From Arthrobacter sp. zg-Y919 (GTDB taxonomy: Bacteria > Actinomycetota > Actinomycetes > Actinomycetales > Micrococcaceae): a stretch of DNA of 64,000 nucleotides. Of this stretch, positions 41,245 through 50,447 are shown one piece after another. Below the pieces are notes generated by a model, which was not told where the DNA came from, ran no database searches, and worked only from the letters and a program-made list of their open reading frames with translations. Where the stretch lies: NCBI RefSeq assembly GCF_030142045.1, contig NZ_CP126242.1, positions 682,001 through 746,000 on the forward strand. The letters run 5' to 3'. The position numbers and the translations under genes were made by a program. The number at the start of each line of letters is the position of its first letter. The stretch's first letter is position 1.

Positions 41245-41300
41245 TTAATCCCGGCCGGAATGGAACTGCGTGGAATTGGGACGAAGGGAAGTCCGGGCCA

Positions 41301-41306
41301 TAGACT
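41301..41306 (+). promoter_or_regulatory. Putative -10 box (TAGACT) for leaderless TauE/SafE gene
   Basis: TAGACT is exactly 6 nt before GTG 41313, with no ribosome binding site. Confidence 0.45.
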
Positions 41307-41312
41307 TCGGCG

Positions 41313-42062
41313 GTGAATTCCGGACTGCTCCTGACCATCCTGATTGCCGTATTTGCCGGGGGCATCGCGCAGCGTGTGGCCGGGATCGGATTCGGGCTGC
41401 TGCTTGCACCGTTCTTCATCATTGCCCTCGGCCCGTATCCGGGGGTGGTGGTGACCAACGTGTGCGGTGCGCTCGCAGCCGGTCTGGTGATCACACAGGT
41501 CTGGCGGAACATCGACTGGAAGATGTACGCGACGCTGGCGGTGCCGGCCGCGGCCGGTGTGCTCGGGGGAACCTATGCTGCCTCGGTCCTCCCGCCGGGA
41601 CCGCTTGAAATCGGAGTCGGCCTCTTTATGCTCGCCGCACTGACCTCGTCGCTCGTGCTGAACCGGGCGGACGTGGTCCTGCGTGGCGAATCCCCGAAAG
41701 TTGCCGCCGGCCTGCTGGCCGGAATCAGCAACTCCATGGCCGGAGCAGGGGTTCCCGCCGTCAGCGCCTATGCGGTGCTGGCACGGTGGCCGCAGGCATC
41801 CTTCATGGCAACCATGCAGCCTTTCCTGGCTACGCTGAGCCTTACAACTATTGCTGTCCACGCCGTCATTGACCCGGGGGAGTGGCCGGAACTCGCCTGG
41901 TGGACCTGGGTGCTGCTGTGCGTCCTGACGGTCGCCGGGCTGCGGGCGGGAAACTGGCTCGCACCGCGCGTCAACGAAACCGCCGCCCGCCGCGTCGTCG
42001 TCGTACTGGCCTATCTGGGTGCCGTTTCCGCCCTGGTCAAGGGGATCATCGACCTGCAGTAA
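41313..42062 (+). CDS. Sulfite exporter TauE/SafE family protein, copy 1
   Basis: A 249-residue membrane protein with about eight helices in two related halves. The first half opens AVFAGGIAQRVAGIGFGLLLAPFF, and the second carries AGLLAGISNSMAGAGVPAVSAYAVLARWPQASF. The family exports sulfoacetate, sulfite or related anions, or has unknown cargo. A paralogue with the same layout lies at 52545. Both begin with GTG 6 nt after a TANNNT box, suggesting leaderless mRNAs. Confidence 0.88.
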   Translation: MNSGLLLTILIAVFAGGIAQRVAGIGFGLLLAPFFIIALGPYPGVVVTNVCGALAAGLVITQVWRNIDWKMYATLAVPAAAGVLGGTYAASVLPPGPLEIGVGLFMLAALTSSLVLNRADVVLRGESPKVAAGLLAGISNSMAGAGVPAVSAYAVLARWPQASFMATMQPFLATLSLTTIAVHAVIDPGEWPELAWWTWVLLCVLTVAGLRAGNWLAPRVNETAARRVVVVLAYLGAVSALVKGIIDLQ

Positions 42063-42072
42063 GGCCGGGGAC

Positions 42073-42762
42073 CTACTTGGATTTGCCCGCGTGTTCCTTG
42101 GCAGCCTTGGCGGCCTTTGCCGTGGCACCAACCTTGGCAACCTTGGCCACCCGGGCCGCCTTGGCCTTCCTGGCATCTTTGGCAACCTTGGCGGCCTTGC
42201 CAGCTTCGGCTGTCTTCGCCGCCTTCGCTGTCTCGGCTGTCTTGGCGGCCCTGGCACTCTTATTGGCCTTCGCCGCAGCCTTCGCGGCCGCCTTGGCGCC
42301 AACGGCCACCGCGGCGCCCTTCACCGGCGTCGGGACCTTTACGACCTTGATCTTGGTCTTTGGCCGCTTGCGGTCCAGGATCAAAGCCGCCGCAACGCCC
42401 GCCATCCAGGTGTCCTTGGCCAGCCCCATGCCGTCTGCGCTGGGGCGGATACCGTCCTGCTCAGTCATGCCCGGCGTCTTCAGGTACATCCGGACCATGC
42501 CGCCGGAGAAGCAGCCCAGGATGAGTCCGGCGAGCCGGCTGGGTACGAAGGGAAGCAGCAGGGACAGCCCCACGCAAATCTCGGCATTGCTCAGCAGCTT
42601 GCCGAATTTCACCGGCTCAATGTCCTGGACCTGGGGAAAGGCATTGGCAGCCATCTGCTGCAGGCCTGCCGCGCTTTCGGCATCCAGATTGCGCTTGTTG
42701 AGGCCGGAGTTGAGGATATAGGCGCCGGTGGTCAGGCGCAGGGGGATATGGCTGATTTTCAT
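42073..42762 (-). CDS. DoxX-like membrane protein with Lys/Ala-rich tail
   Basis: A 229-residue protein. Residues about 1-130 are a small DoxX-like membrane domain (PLRLTTGAYILNSGLNKRNL, then helices near residues 60-78 and 82-97 and a third at about 117-131). Residues about 132-229 are almost entirely Lys and Ala with few acidic residues, in repeats such as GAKAAAKAAAKANKSARAAK, ending EHAGKSK. Such tails occur in mycobacterial HupB/Lsr2-like and HBHA proteins and bind DNA or anionic glycans. AAGGGA precedes ATG 42762. Function unknown; a membrane-tethered polyanion binder is inferred. Confidence 0.8.
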   Translation of the reverse strand: MKISHIPLRLTTGAYILNSGLNKRNLDAESAAGLQQMAANAFPQVQDIEPVKFGKLLSNAEICVGLSLLLPFVPSRLAGLILGCFSGGMVRMYLKTPGMTEQDGIRPSADGMGLAKDTWMAGVAAALILDRKRPKTKIKVVKVPTPVKGAAVAVGAKAAAKAAAKANKSARAAKTAETAKAAKTAEAGKAAKVAKDARKAKAARVAKVAKVGATAKAAKAAKEHAGKSK

Positions 42763-42958
42763 GGGATTCCCTTCGCAGACGATGCAATTCCGAGCCTACG
42801 GCGGTCTCCGCCCTGCGCGCCAGAGTGGAAGCCGGAAGAATCCGGCACGTAACTCCCGGTAAATTCCCGAAACGCGCAGGAACAGGTTACTCACCAGTCG
42901 CTAAGTCTGGTTTCATGAAGGGGTACGCCGCAGCAGCTGCCGACACGAGAAGGTTCCG

Positions 42959-43855
42959 ATGGAATTGCTCCCGGCCGAGCATCCCCGCCCGCGCCATTTC
43001 CTCCTCCATCTAAGCGACACGCACCTGCTCGGGGGGGAGGACTGCCTGTACGGTGCGGTTGACAGCCACGCCAAGCTCCGGGACCTCTTTACCCGCCTTG
43101 AGGACGGAGGCCAGCGGCCCGACGCCATCATCTTCACGGGCGACCTTGCGGACCGGGGTGAGGCCCGCGCCTATGCCCGGCTGCGGGAAACCGTCCTCCC
43201 GGCCGCCGACAGGATGGGCGCCAGGGTGATCTGGGCGATGGGCAACCACGATAACCGCGCGGCCTTCCGCGAGATCCTGCTGAGCGAAGCGCCGGACATG
43301 TCTCCGGTGGACCAGGTGCACCACCTGGGCGGGCTGCGGATCATCACCATGGACACCACGGTTCCGGGCTACCACCACGGGGAACTCAGTGAGGGTCAGC
43401 TCGCCTGGCTGCGGCGTGAGCTGCAGACCCGCGCTCCTGAGGGAACCATCCTCGCCATGCACCACCCGCCGGTCCCCAGCGTGCAGGACCTCGCTGTCCT
43501 GGTGGAACTGCGGAAACAGCACCGGCTTGCCGAAGTGCTGGCAGGAAGCGACGTCCGGGCCATCATTGCCGGGCACCTGCACTACTCGACCTTCAGCACC
43601 TTCGCCGGGATCCCCGTCTCCGTGGCATCCGCCACCTGCTACACGCAGGACCTGACGACGCCGGGGACGCGCGGGCAGGACGCCGGACAGGGATACAACA
43701 TGGTCCACCTGTACGAGGACTCGGTAGTGCATTCCGTGGTGTCCCTGCAGGAAAGCCGCACCGTTGGGAAACCCGTGGGGCCGGAGGAAACGGAGGCGCG
43801 CCTCGCCGCAGCCGGTATCAGCATTGCGGATGCCCGCGCCCTCGCGTCCGCCTAA
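42959..43855 (+). CDS. Metallophosphoesterase (CpdA-like 3',5'-cyclic-nucleotide phosphodiesterase family)
   Basis: A 298-residue calcineurin-like phosphoesterase with all metal-binding motifs in order: [36 protein letters not shown] and [10 protein letters not shown]. These fit CpdA/Rv0805-type phosphodiesterases that hydrolyse cAMP or other phosphodiesters. The genuine substrate is unknown. GAAGG precedes ATG 42959. Its stop overlaps that of the convergent PNPOx-like gene. Confidence 0.9.
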   Translation: MELLPAEHPRPRHFLLHLSDTHLLGGEDCLYGAVDSHAKLRDLFTRLEDGGQRPDAIIFTGDLADRGEARAYARLRETVLPAADRMGARVIWAMGNHDNRAAFREILLSEAPDMSPVDQVHHLGGLRIITMDTTVPGYHHGELSEGQLAWLRRELQTRAPEGTILAMHHPPVPSVQDLAVLVELRKQHRLAEVLAGSDVRAIIAGHLHYSTFSTFAGIPVSVASATCYTQDLTTPGTRGQDAGQGYNMVHLYEDSVVHSVVSLQESRTVGKPVGPEETEARLAAAGISIADARALASA

Positions 43856-44277
43856 TCCGTTGCCGGTTCCGGACCCAGATTGAAGAACCGCCCGGTCACC
43901 GATTCAGGGATAATCTCCACGTATCGGTACTTCTCCGTCCGGACCCAGGGCCGCAGGGGAAGCGCGTCCGCGGCCTCAATCTCGCCCGACGTTTCCAATG
44001 GCCGGGTGGTTCCCTTGACGACGACGGACCATGCCTCGGCGCTGTGGATGCCGTCGGCTTCGAAAGCGACGTGCGTATTAACCGTCATTTCCGCCAGTTT
44101 GGTGCCCGGCGCCGTGCGGATGAGGAGTACGCCGTCGTGCGCCAAATAGTTGATCGGATAGATGCTGGGCCGGTTGGCCACGCTGACCGCGAGCCGGCCG
44201 TGGTGCGTGTTCTCGAGGTACTTCCAGCTCTGTTCGGCGGACAGTTCAACGACTGGTGGCAGCTCTTCAGTGCTCAT
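43852..44277 (-). CDS. Pyridoxamine 5'-phosphate oxidase-like flavin-binding protein
   Basis: A 141-residue split-barrel protein: [34 protein letters not shown] followed by [14 protein letters not shown], then [13 protein letters not shown]. This is the PNPOx-like fold common in mycobacteria and Arthrobacter, often binding FMN, F420 or heme. The cofactor cannot be determined from sequence alone. The frame extends to 44313, but ATG 44277 begins the homology ([12 protein letters not shown]). Confidence 0.85.
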   Translation of the reverse strand: MSTEELPPVVELSAEQSWKYLENTHHGRLAVSVANRPSIYPINYLAHDGVLLIRTAPGTKLAEMTVNTHVAFEADGIHSAEAWSVVVKGTTRPLETSGEIEAADALPLRPWVRTEKYRYVEIIPESVTGRFFNLGPEPATD

Positions 44278-44350
44278 GAACACAGTGTGCCAAGGGGTGT
44301 CCCGGACCGCCACTATCAGGCTGCTTATGAACTTGACTCGGCCCCGGACC

Positions 44351-44379
44351 TTGCAAGAGAGTGGACTAGGTAGTATTTA
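44351..44379 (+). promoter_or_regulatory. Candidate catalase promoter
   Basis: TTGCAA (44351-44356) and TATTTA (44374-44379) are separated by 17 nt, about 40 nt upstream of the catalase start. No obvious OxyR or Fur-type operator was identified. Confidence 0.45.
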
Positions 44380-44418
44380 CCACCAAGCTAAGTACCGCAC
44401 CCTCGAGGAGCACACGTT

Positions 44419-46092
44419 ATGACAGACGCAGAACAGCAGAATCCCGCAGACGGACAGAACGCTGCCGGCGATCCGAAGACCCTGACCACCCGTCAAGGAC
44501 ACCCGGTCTACGACAACCAGAACACCCGTACTGTGGGATCCCGCGGTCCGGCTACCCTCGAGAACTACCAGCTCCTCGAGAAGATCAGCCACTTCGACCG
44601 CGAGCGGATCCCCGAGCGGGTGGTGCACGCGCGCGGTTTCGTGGCGTACGGCGAGTTCGAAGCCACCGGCAAGTGGGGCGACGAGCCCATTGCCAAGTAC
44701 ACGCGCGCGAAGCTCTTCTCCGAGCCCGGCAAGAAGACTGACGTCGCCATCCGCTTCTCCTCCGTGATCGGCGGACGCGACTCCTCCGAGGCCGCACGCG
44801 ACCCGCGGGGTTTTGCCGTCAAGTTCTACACCGAAGACGGCAACTGGGACCTGGTCGGCAACAACCTCGGCGTCTTCTTCATCCGCGACGCCATTAAGTT
44901 CCCCGACGTCATCCACTCCCTGAAGCCGGACCCCGTCACCTTCCGCCAGGAATCGGCACGCATCTTCGACTTCATGTCGCAGACCCCCGAGGCCATGCAC
45001 ATGCTGGTGAACCTCTTCAGCCCGCGCGGCATCCCCGCCGACTACCGCCATATGCAGGGCTTCGGCGTGAACACCTACCGCTGGGTCAACGCTGCCGGTG
45101 AGTCCAAGCTGGTCAAGTACCACTTCCAGCCGCGCCAGGGCGTGAAGTCCCTGACCGAGGAAGATGCCGCCAACATCCAGGCCAATGACCTGGGCCACGC
45201 GTCGAAGGACCTCTACGAGGCCATCGAACGCGGCGACTTCCCCAAGTGGGACCTGTACGTGCAGCTGATGGACGACCACGACCATCCGGAACTGGACTTC
45301 GATCCGCTGGATGACACCAAGACGTGGCCGGAGCAGGAATTCGAACCCAAGCTCATCGGCACCATGACCCTGAACCGCAACGTCGTCGACCACCACAACG
45401 AAAACGAGCAGATCGCTTTCGGCACCGGTGTCCTCGTGGACGGCCTGGAGTTCTCGGACGACAAGATGCTTGTTGGCCGTACGTTCAGCTACTCGGACAC
45501 GCAGCGTTACCGCGTAGGCCCGAACTACCTGCAGCTTCCGGTGAACTCCGCGAAGAACGCACGGGTTGCCACCAACCAGCGCGGTGGCCAGATGTCCTAC
45601 GGCACCGACCTCGCGCCGGGCCAGAACCCGCATGTGAACTACGAGCCGAACATCACGGGCGGCCTGCAGGAAGCACCGAAGCCGGAGCAGGCCGAGGTTG
45701 GCCCGGAACTCGTTGGCCGCCTGACCCGCGCCCGCCTGAACCGCACGAACGACTACATGCAGGCCGGACAGCGCTACCAGCTGATGGAGCAGTGGGAGAA
45801 GGACGACCTGGTCGCCAACTTCATTGCCAACGTCGGCCAGGCAGCCCGCCCGGTGCAGGAGCGCATGCTCTGGCACTTCTACATGAGCGATGACGAGCTG
45901 GGTGCACGCGTCGGCGAGGGCCTGGGCATCAGCCTGGACGAGATCAAGGATCTCGGCCCGCTGGCCACCCAGACGCTCAATGAGGAAGAAACCGAGCGGA
46001 TGAAGAACCTGGGCCACAACGGTCCCCGGAACGTCGAGGGCCTCACCATGACCCACTGCGTGCCCAACGAGCACGTAGTCGTCACCCGGTAA
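44419..46092 (+). CDS. katA: Heme catalase (monofunctional)
   Basis: A 557-residue monofunctional catalase, disproportionating hydrogen peroxide. The distal histidine is in [19 protein letters not shown], the heme-adjacent [22 protein letters not shown] segment is intact, and the proximal tyrosine is in [21 protein letters not shown]. The length is between that of small clade-3 and large clade-2 enzymes, the extra residues being in an N-terminal polar stretch and the C-terminal helical part. GAGGAG precedes ATG 44419. A terminator follows. Confidence 0.95.
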   Translation: MTDAEQQNPADGQNAAGDPKTLTTRQGHPVYDNQNTRTVGSRGPATLENYQLLEKISHFDRERIPERVVHARGFVAYGEFEATGKWGDEPIAKYTRAKLFSEPGKKTDVAIRFSSVIGGRDSSEAARDPRGFAVKFYTEDGNWDLVGNNLGVFFIRDAIKFPDVIHSLKPDPVTFRQESARIFDFMSQTPEAMHMLVNLFSPRGIPADYRHMQGFGVNTYRWVNAAGESKLVKYHFQPRQGVKSLTEEDAANIQANDLGHASKDLYEAIERGDFPKWDLYVQLMDDHDHPELDFDPLDDTKTWPEQEFEPKLIGTMTLNRNVVDHHNENEQIAFGTGVLVDGLEFSDDKMLVGRTFSYSDTQRYRVGPNYLQLPVNSAKNARVATNQRGGQMSYGTDLAPGQNPHVNYEPNITGGLQEAPKPEQAEVGPELVGRLTRARLNRTNDYMQAGQRYQLMEQWEKDDLVANFIANVGQAARPVQERMLWHFYMSDDELGARVGEGLGISLDEIKDLGPLATQTLNEEETERMKNLGHNGPRNVEGLTMTHCVPNEHVVVTR

Positions 46093-46130
46093 GGCACCGG
46101 TTCCGACTCAACGCAGTCAACGAGCAGTCA

Positions 46131-46170
46131 ACGACGGCGCGGGCGCACTTCGGTGCGCCGGCGCCGTCGT
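46131..46170 (+). terminator. Terminator after catalase
   Basis: Outer arms ACGACGGCGC and GCGCCGTCGT (46131-46140 / 46161-46170) with an inner GGCGCAC/GTGCGCC stem, followed by CGTTTAA. It may also serve the convergent Stealth gene. Confidence 0.85.
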
Positions 46171-46181
46171 CGTTTAACCCG

Positions 46182-47777
46182 CTACTTCTCCCACGGAGCC
46201 ACGATGGGGAAGTACTTTTCGAGGAACTCCGTCACGCGTGCGGTCCGCTCCTCGGCGGGGACTTCCGGGAAGCTCCCGTCGTTGAGGCAGAACATGTCCA
46301 CGTGCCGCTTGGCGAGCAGCCTGTCCATCACCTTCAGGCCCGCGTAGCTGGTGGTGTCGACATACCGGACCTTCGCCGTCTCCTGCGTGACCGCCCGGCC
46401 GGTGAGCAGCGCATAGTAGTGATAGAGCGAATTGGTGACGGAAATGTTGTCCTTGGCCCGGAATGTGCTGGCCGCAGTGGCGGCGAACTCCTCGGGAAAA
46501 GCCTCCTCCATTTCCAGCAGGACGCTGCGGCGCAGGGGAGCGGCCGAGTGTTCCAGATGGCGGGTGGTGACCCTGCCGAAACGTTCCCAGAGCAGGCGCC
46601 GGTTCACCCGGGCCGCGTTCTCGAAGCCGCTGCGCTCGGGATCGTTCGCGCCGAGGCCGATCCGGGTGTTGGCCTCAATGAACTTCGTAATCCCACCGGG
46701 GGAGAAGAACATGTCCGGGGCAACCGGCCGGCCGAAGAACATGTCGTCATTGGAGTACAGGAAGTGCTCCGCGAGTCCCGGTATGTGCTGAAGCTGGGCT
46801 TCGACGGCCTGGGAATTGTGGGTGGGCAGCACCCCCGGGTCCTTGAAGTGCTCCGCCGCCGGAACGAAGGTGACGGACGGGTGGTCAGCCAGCCAGTCCG
46901 GCCGCGGGGAATCCGAGGCAATGAAGATCCGGCGGATCCAGGGTGCGAACATATGCACCGACCGGAGCGCGTATTTCAGTTCGTTGATCTGCCGGAACCG
47001 GGCTTCGTGGTCATCCCCTTCACCCACAACGGCGCCCTGCATCCGGGCGGCGCGCGCGGCCTGGAACGCGGGGGAACTGCCGTCCACCCAGGAGAAGACC
47101 AGATCGATGTCGAACCGGATATCCGTGGCGTGGTCGGCGAACATGTTCTCGATGGTCGGCCAGACCAGGCCGTGCTTTTCCACCGTGCCGCGGACCACCT
47201 CGGAGGCGGGGAGCGTGCGGCGGGTCAGGGAGTTTTCCACCGGAAGGGTGATGTTCTCGCCGTCCAGGTCCCAGAGTTCAATCTGCACACCGGCTGCACC
47301 CGAGATCAGCAGATTGGTACCGGTGAAGGCCCTCGGCCGGTACACCCGGATGATGCGGGCCTTGTCGCTGGCGGAGAGGCTGCCGTCGGCAATCAGCAGG
47401 GTGCGGCTCTTTTTGGTATCCACGGTGCGGGCGTAGAAGGGCTCGTCGCGGCAGGCCTCGACCAGTGCCTTCGTCAACTGCTTTCGCATCCGCAGGTCGA
47501 CGGCGATGACCGGACGCTGGTCGTTGCCGCGCACCAGCAGGTACGTGATGCCGGCGTCGTCGAGCACCCGGCGGATAAACAGCAGGTCCGCCACCATCGC
47601 CTCGTGCGGTGTGAGCCCGGTGTCCATAAGCGCCAGGCGGCCCTTGACGAAGGCGACGTTCGGGCGTCGCTCCACCCGGTGGAGCACGGCAGGCGAAGCG
47701 GGCTGGAGGGACTCCGGTGCGATATCCGGTTCCGGCGCTCCGAAGTAGACATCGTGTTCGGCGGCTGTATCGGTAAT
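46182..47777 (-). CDS. Stealth family sugar-phosphotransferase, probable ATT start
   Basis: A 531-residue protein of the Stealth family, which transfers hexose-1-phosphates to exopolysaccharides. The conserved regions are DIDLVFSWVDGSSPAF (CR1), RFRQINELKYALRSVHMFAPW and ASDSPRPDWL (CR2), HNSQAVEAQLQHIPGLAEHFLYSNDDMFFGRP (CR3, quoted in part: YSNDDMFFGRP) and the C-terminal CR4. No ATG, GTG or TTG with a ribosome binding site precedes the homology in frame. A perfect AGGAGG lies 5 nt before ATT 47777, the likely start. GTG 47687 is the first ordinary codon but has no ribosome binding site. Confidence 0.82.
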   Translation of the reverse strand: MTDTAAEHDVYFGAPEPDIAPESLQPASPAVLHRVERRPNVAFVKGRLALMDTGLTPHEAMVADLLFIRRVLDDAGITYLLVRGNDQRPVIAVDLRMRKQLTKALVEACRDEPFYARTVDTKKSRTLLIADGSLSASDKARIIRVYRPRAFTGTNLLISGAAGVQIELWDLDGENITLPVENSLTRRTLPASEVVRGTVEKHGLVWPTIENMFADHATDIRFDIDLVFSWVDGSSPAFQAARAARMQGAVVGEGDDHEARFRQINELKYALRSVHMFAPWIRRIFIASDSPRPDWLADHPSVTFVPAAEHFKDPGVLPTHNSQAVEAQLQHIPGLAEHFLYSNDDMFFGRPVAPDMFFSPGGITKFIEANTRIGLGANDPERSGFENAARVNRRLLWERFGRVTTRHLEHSAAPLRRSVLLEMEEAFPEEFAATAASTFRAKDNISVTNSLYHYYALLTGRAVTQETAKVRYVDTTSYAGLKVMDRLLAKRHVDMFCLNDGSFPEVPAEERTARVTEFLEKYFPIVAPWEK

Positions 47778-47963
47778 GGGAACCTCCTATGACGGTTCGG
47801 CGCCCGCAATGCAGGCGCTGGTTGAGTGCTGCGCTGCACGGGAGCTGCTTGCCGGTCATCCGGCGGGGTCCTTCGGGAAGCGCCCGAGAGGTCCGGGCGC
47901 TATGTGCTCAACTGTAGGCCGCCAGTAGCATTGATTTCGGACACGGACATTCCGGGAGTCGAT

Positions 47964-48677
47964 GTGGGATACCGTAACACCGCCCGAAGCAGCACCGCCC
48001 GAAAAGCCATCACGCGTAACAGTTTTGCCCCTCAAAGCGCCCTGATCGCGGCAGCATTGCTCCTCACCAGTATCTCATCCTGTGCTGCGCCGCCCCAGTC
48101 CGGGCCGACGTCGTCGGACTCTGCCGATGCATGGTCCAGTTACACGACGGCGGACGGCAGCCTGCGCTTTGACTACCCGTCGGACTGGGAGGTCGTCGAG
48201 CTGCCGTCCCGGGCCAACGATCCGTTGGGCGGCGTCTCCCTGCAGGTGGTCGACGGCGGCCGGGTGCTGGCCCAGCTGGATACGGGTATCATCACCGACC
48301 TGAGCTGCACCGCGCCCGCGGAACCCGCCTCCTACGAGGAGTACGAGAGTGTCCCGATGCCGGGACTGGAGTCGAAGCAGGGGACCGATCAGCGTTTTGT
48401 GTACCGTTCCCTGGCGCCGTCCGGCCCCTGGGGGGCCCAGGCAACCTACGCGGTGGTGAGCGGAGAGCCCCAGGCGGTGCAGTGCGGGTTGTTCGATTTC
48501 TTTACCTTGACCGAGTCCAGCGGCGGCCGGTTCGCGGGGGAGTACGGGAATGCTGCCGGAACTGCGGACGGGCCGGAAGCTGTGGAGGACTATCTTGACG
48601 GCGCCGAGCAGTACCGGGAGACGCAGGAATACCAGGATCTGAAGGAGATGCTGACGTCACTGCGCAACGCCCGGTAG
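47964..48677 (+). CDS. Predicted lipoprotein, unknown function
   Basis: A 237-residue protein with an N-terminal positively charged segment, a hydrophobic helix and the lipobox ISSC (SALIAAALLLTSISSCAA), so it is probably lipid-anchored. The mature part contains SLRFDYPSDWEVVELP, resembling the PsbP/SecA-type or DUF-like 'YPSDW' proteins of actinobacteria; function unknown. The frame is open from 47826, but GTG 47964 with GGGAG 5 nt upstream gives a proper lipoprotein signal sequence. Confidence 0.7.
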   Translation: MGYRNTARSSTARKAITRNSFAPQSALIAAALLLTSISSCAAPPQSGPTSSDSADAWSSYTTADGSLRFDYPSDWEVVELPSRANDPLGGVSLQVVDGGRVLAQLDTGIITDLSCTAPAEPASYEEYESVPMPGLESKQGTDQRFVYRSLAPSGPWGAQATYAVVSGEPQAVQCGLFDFFTLTESSGGRFAGEYGNAAGTADGPEAVEDYLDGAEQYRETQEYQDLKEMLTSLRNAR

Positions 48678-48844
48678 CGGCCGGGGTTCCGGGGTCCTTC
48701 AACAAACCCATAAGTAGCTTGCTGTTATTGAGCACTCTGGCGGCATGTGGATAAGTGGGTAGGCCCTGCGGCGGGCTGATTATCATGGCCTGATCGAGTG
48801 CTTTATCCTGTCTCGCAGCCGACCCACCTCCTGGGGGTTTTCGA

Positions 48845-49498
48845 ATGTTCAGAAGTACTGCGCTCCGTTGTACCGTGCGGTTGAGATTTGTGGCTGCGGC
48901 AGTTGTGGTTCCGATGCTGTTCCTGACGGCGTGCACCGACGCATCGGGGGATTCGGGGGATGGTGACACGCCGTCGACCCAGGCTTCCACACCGACGCCG
49001 ACACCAAGTCCGACGCCAAGCGCCACGTACAAGCCTGCGTCGGCCGAGGGGCCGGCGGAGAATGTTCCGCTGCCGGTGATGCCGGAGGAGGCGAAGGTCC
49101 AGTCGAAGGAGGGCCTGGAGGCGTTCGCTAAGTATTGGTACGACCTGATCAACTACGGTTTTGAAACCGGAGATGCGGAGCCTATCCGGGCGATCAGCGG
49201 CTCGGACTGCGCCGTGTGCAAGAACTTCTACCAGATGCTTGGATCTGGTTACAAAGATCAGGACTGGATCCGCGGGGGACATGTCGAGGTGCGGGGAGTG
49301 CATTCGGACTACGTGCTGACCCCTGAAGGACGCTATCAGGTGCTGATACAGAACGTTCAAGAGCCGTTGGATTACTTTGGACCCGGTGTCCTTTACGGCA
49401 CGCGTGGTGGTTACTCGGTGCCGGTAGTACAGATGATCGAAGCACGGTACAACCCAAGCGGCTGGTACGCCGAGAGCGTCGTAACCATCAAAGGCTGA
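48845..49498 (+). CDS. DUF6318 family lipoprotein
   Basis: A 217-residue exported lipoprotein: charged start, hydrophobic segment and lipobox LTAC (residues about 27-30), then a Thr/Pro-rich spacer (TPTPTPSPTPSA) and the DUF6318 core (GLEAFAKYWYDLINYGFETGD, SGSDCAVCKNFY with a CxxC pair). The family is restricted to Micrococcaceae and relatives and has no known function. It is 4 nt upstream of a second exported protein and likely co-expressed with it. Confidence 0.8.
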   Translation: MFRSTALRCTVRLRFVAAAVVVPMLFLTACTDASGDSGDGDTPSTQASTPTPTPSPTPSATYKPASAEGPAENVPLPVMPEEAKVQSKEGLEAFAKYWYDLINYGFETGDAEPIRAISGSDCAVCKNFYQMLGSGYKDQDWIRGGHVEVRGVHSDYVLTPEGRYQVLIQNVQEPLDYFGPGVLYGTRGGYSVPVVQMIEARYNPSGWYAESVVTIKG

Positions 49499-49502
49499 GA
49501 AG

Positions 49503-50402
49503 ATGATCATGATCCGTCGGCGAAGATTTACTCTTGTCGCATTATGCTCGGTGGGTCTCGTGTTCGCGTCTGGTGGCGCTGCCCGGGCAGTTGTTGAAGA
49601 CGTAGTGTTCGAGGAGGATTCAGTAACGTCTGGAGCAAGGTTTCAACAGGACCCAACCTCGGGTGTTTGGACAACGATGCCGGTGGGCATGCCTAACGAC
49701 CCGAGTGGCTACCGTTTCGAACTTGTCTGCTTTGACGATACGACTGGGTACCTTGACTGTCTGGCGGGGAACGAGGACGCGTGCACGGCAGGCGAAGACG
49801 GCCGGCTGGTTTATTGGTTTTCCGGCCTGAGGAACACTGATCCGGCTACGTGGATGAGGGTCAGCGATACCCCGTCCTGCATCTATTCCGAAGAACCCCT
49901 GGACGTCGGTGAGCAGATTCAGCAGCAAATCCTCACTGCCTTCCAGGAACGGCCGATAGCCGCAGGGAAACTGGTTCTGCAGCCCAGCCCGCACACCCTG
50001 GTCGGGATGGAAACCAACGCCTACGTCGAAGCCGCGGAGCAGGTTTTCGAGATGGTCCTGCTGGACCAGACAGTGCGGATTGTTGCCACACCCACCGAAT
50101 TCGAACTGAACTACGGCGACGGCACCGTTTACGGCCCCACCAATGTGCCGGGCGCGCCGCTGTCCCAGGACCGGTGGGGAGAGCAGACCAGGACGAGCCA
50201 TAAATATGCCGCCAGCGGCGATTACCAGGTGGGGGCCACTGTTCATTTCTCCGGAACCTACTCGGTGAACGGCGGGCCGATGATTCCCATCGACGGCCGC
50301 GCCGCCGTGTCCTCCGAACCGCAGACCCTGCGCGTGTGGCGGGCCGAAACCCGCAGCGTCGCGGATAACTGCCTGGTTAACCCGAACGGCGTGGGTTGCT
50401 AG
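49503..50402 (+). CDS. Secreted protein of unknown function, PKD-like region
   Basis: A 299-residue protein with a signal peptide (MIMIRRRRFTLVALCSVGL, cleavage likely after AARA). The C-terminal part reads like a PKD-type beta domain: ELNYGDGTVYG, HKYAASGDYQVGATVHFSG. Seven cysteines in the mature chain suggest disulfides. It lies 4 nt after the DUF6318 gene; this pairing is typical of Arthrobacter. Base composition in 49340-49760 is visibly richer in A+T than its surroundings. Function not established. Confidence 0.75.
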   Translation: MIMIRRRRFTLVALCSVGLVFASGGAARAVVEDVVFEEDSVTSGARFQQDPTSGVWTTMPVGMPNDPSGYRFELVCFDDTTGYLDCLAGNEDACTAGEDGRLVYWFSGLRNTDPATWMRVSDTPSCIYSEEPLDVGEQIQQQILTAFQERPIAAGKLVLQPSPHTLVGMETNAYVEAAEQVFEMVLLDQTVRIVATPTEFELNYGDGTVYGPTNVPGAPLSQDRWGEQTRTSHKYAASGDYQVGATVHFSGTYSVNGGPMIPIDGRAAVSSEPQTLRVWRAETRSVADNCLVNPNGVGC

Positions 50403-50410
50403 GTCCCCAT

Positions 50411-50436
50411 AAAAGGTCCTGCTGCGGGGCAGGACC
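50411..50436 (-). terminator. Terminator of the minus-strand MSMEG_6728-like gene
   Basis: Read on the minus strand, GGTCCTGC and GCAGGACC arms (50415-50422 / 50429-50436) are followed by TTTT, 12 nt after the stop codon. Confidence 0.75.
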
Positions 50437-50447
50437 GATGACAGTTG

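Noticed and set aside
44377..46074. 565-codon minus-strand open frame across the catalase gene
   Set aside because: The catalase on the plus strand has all family motifs; the antisense translation has none.
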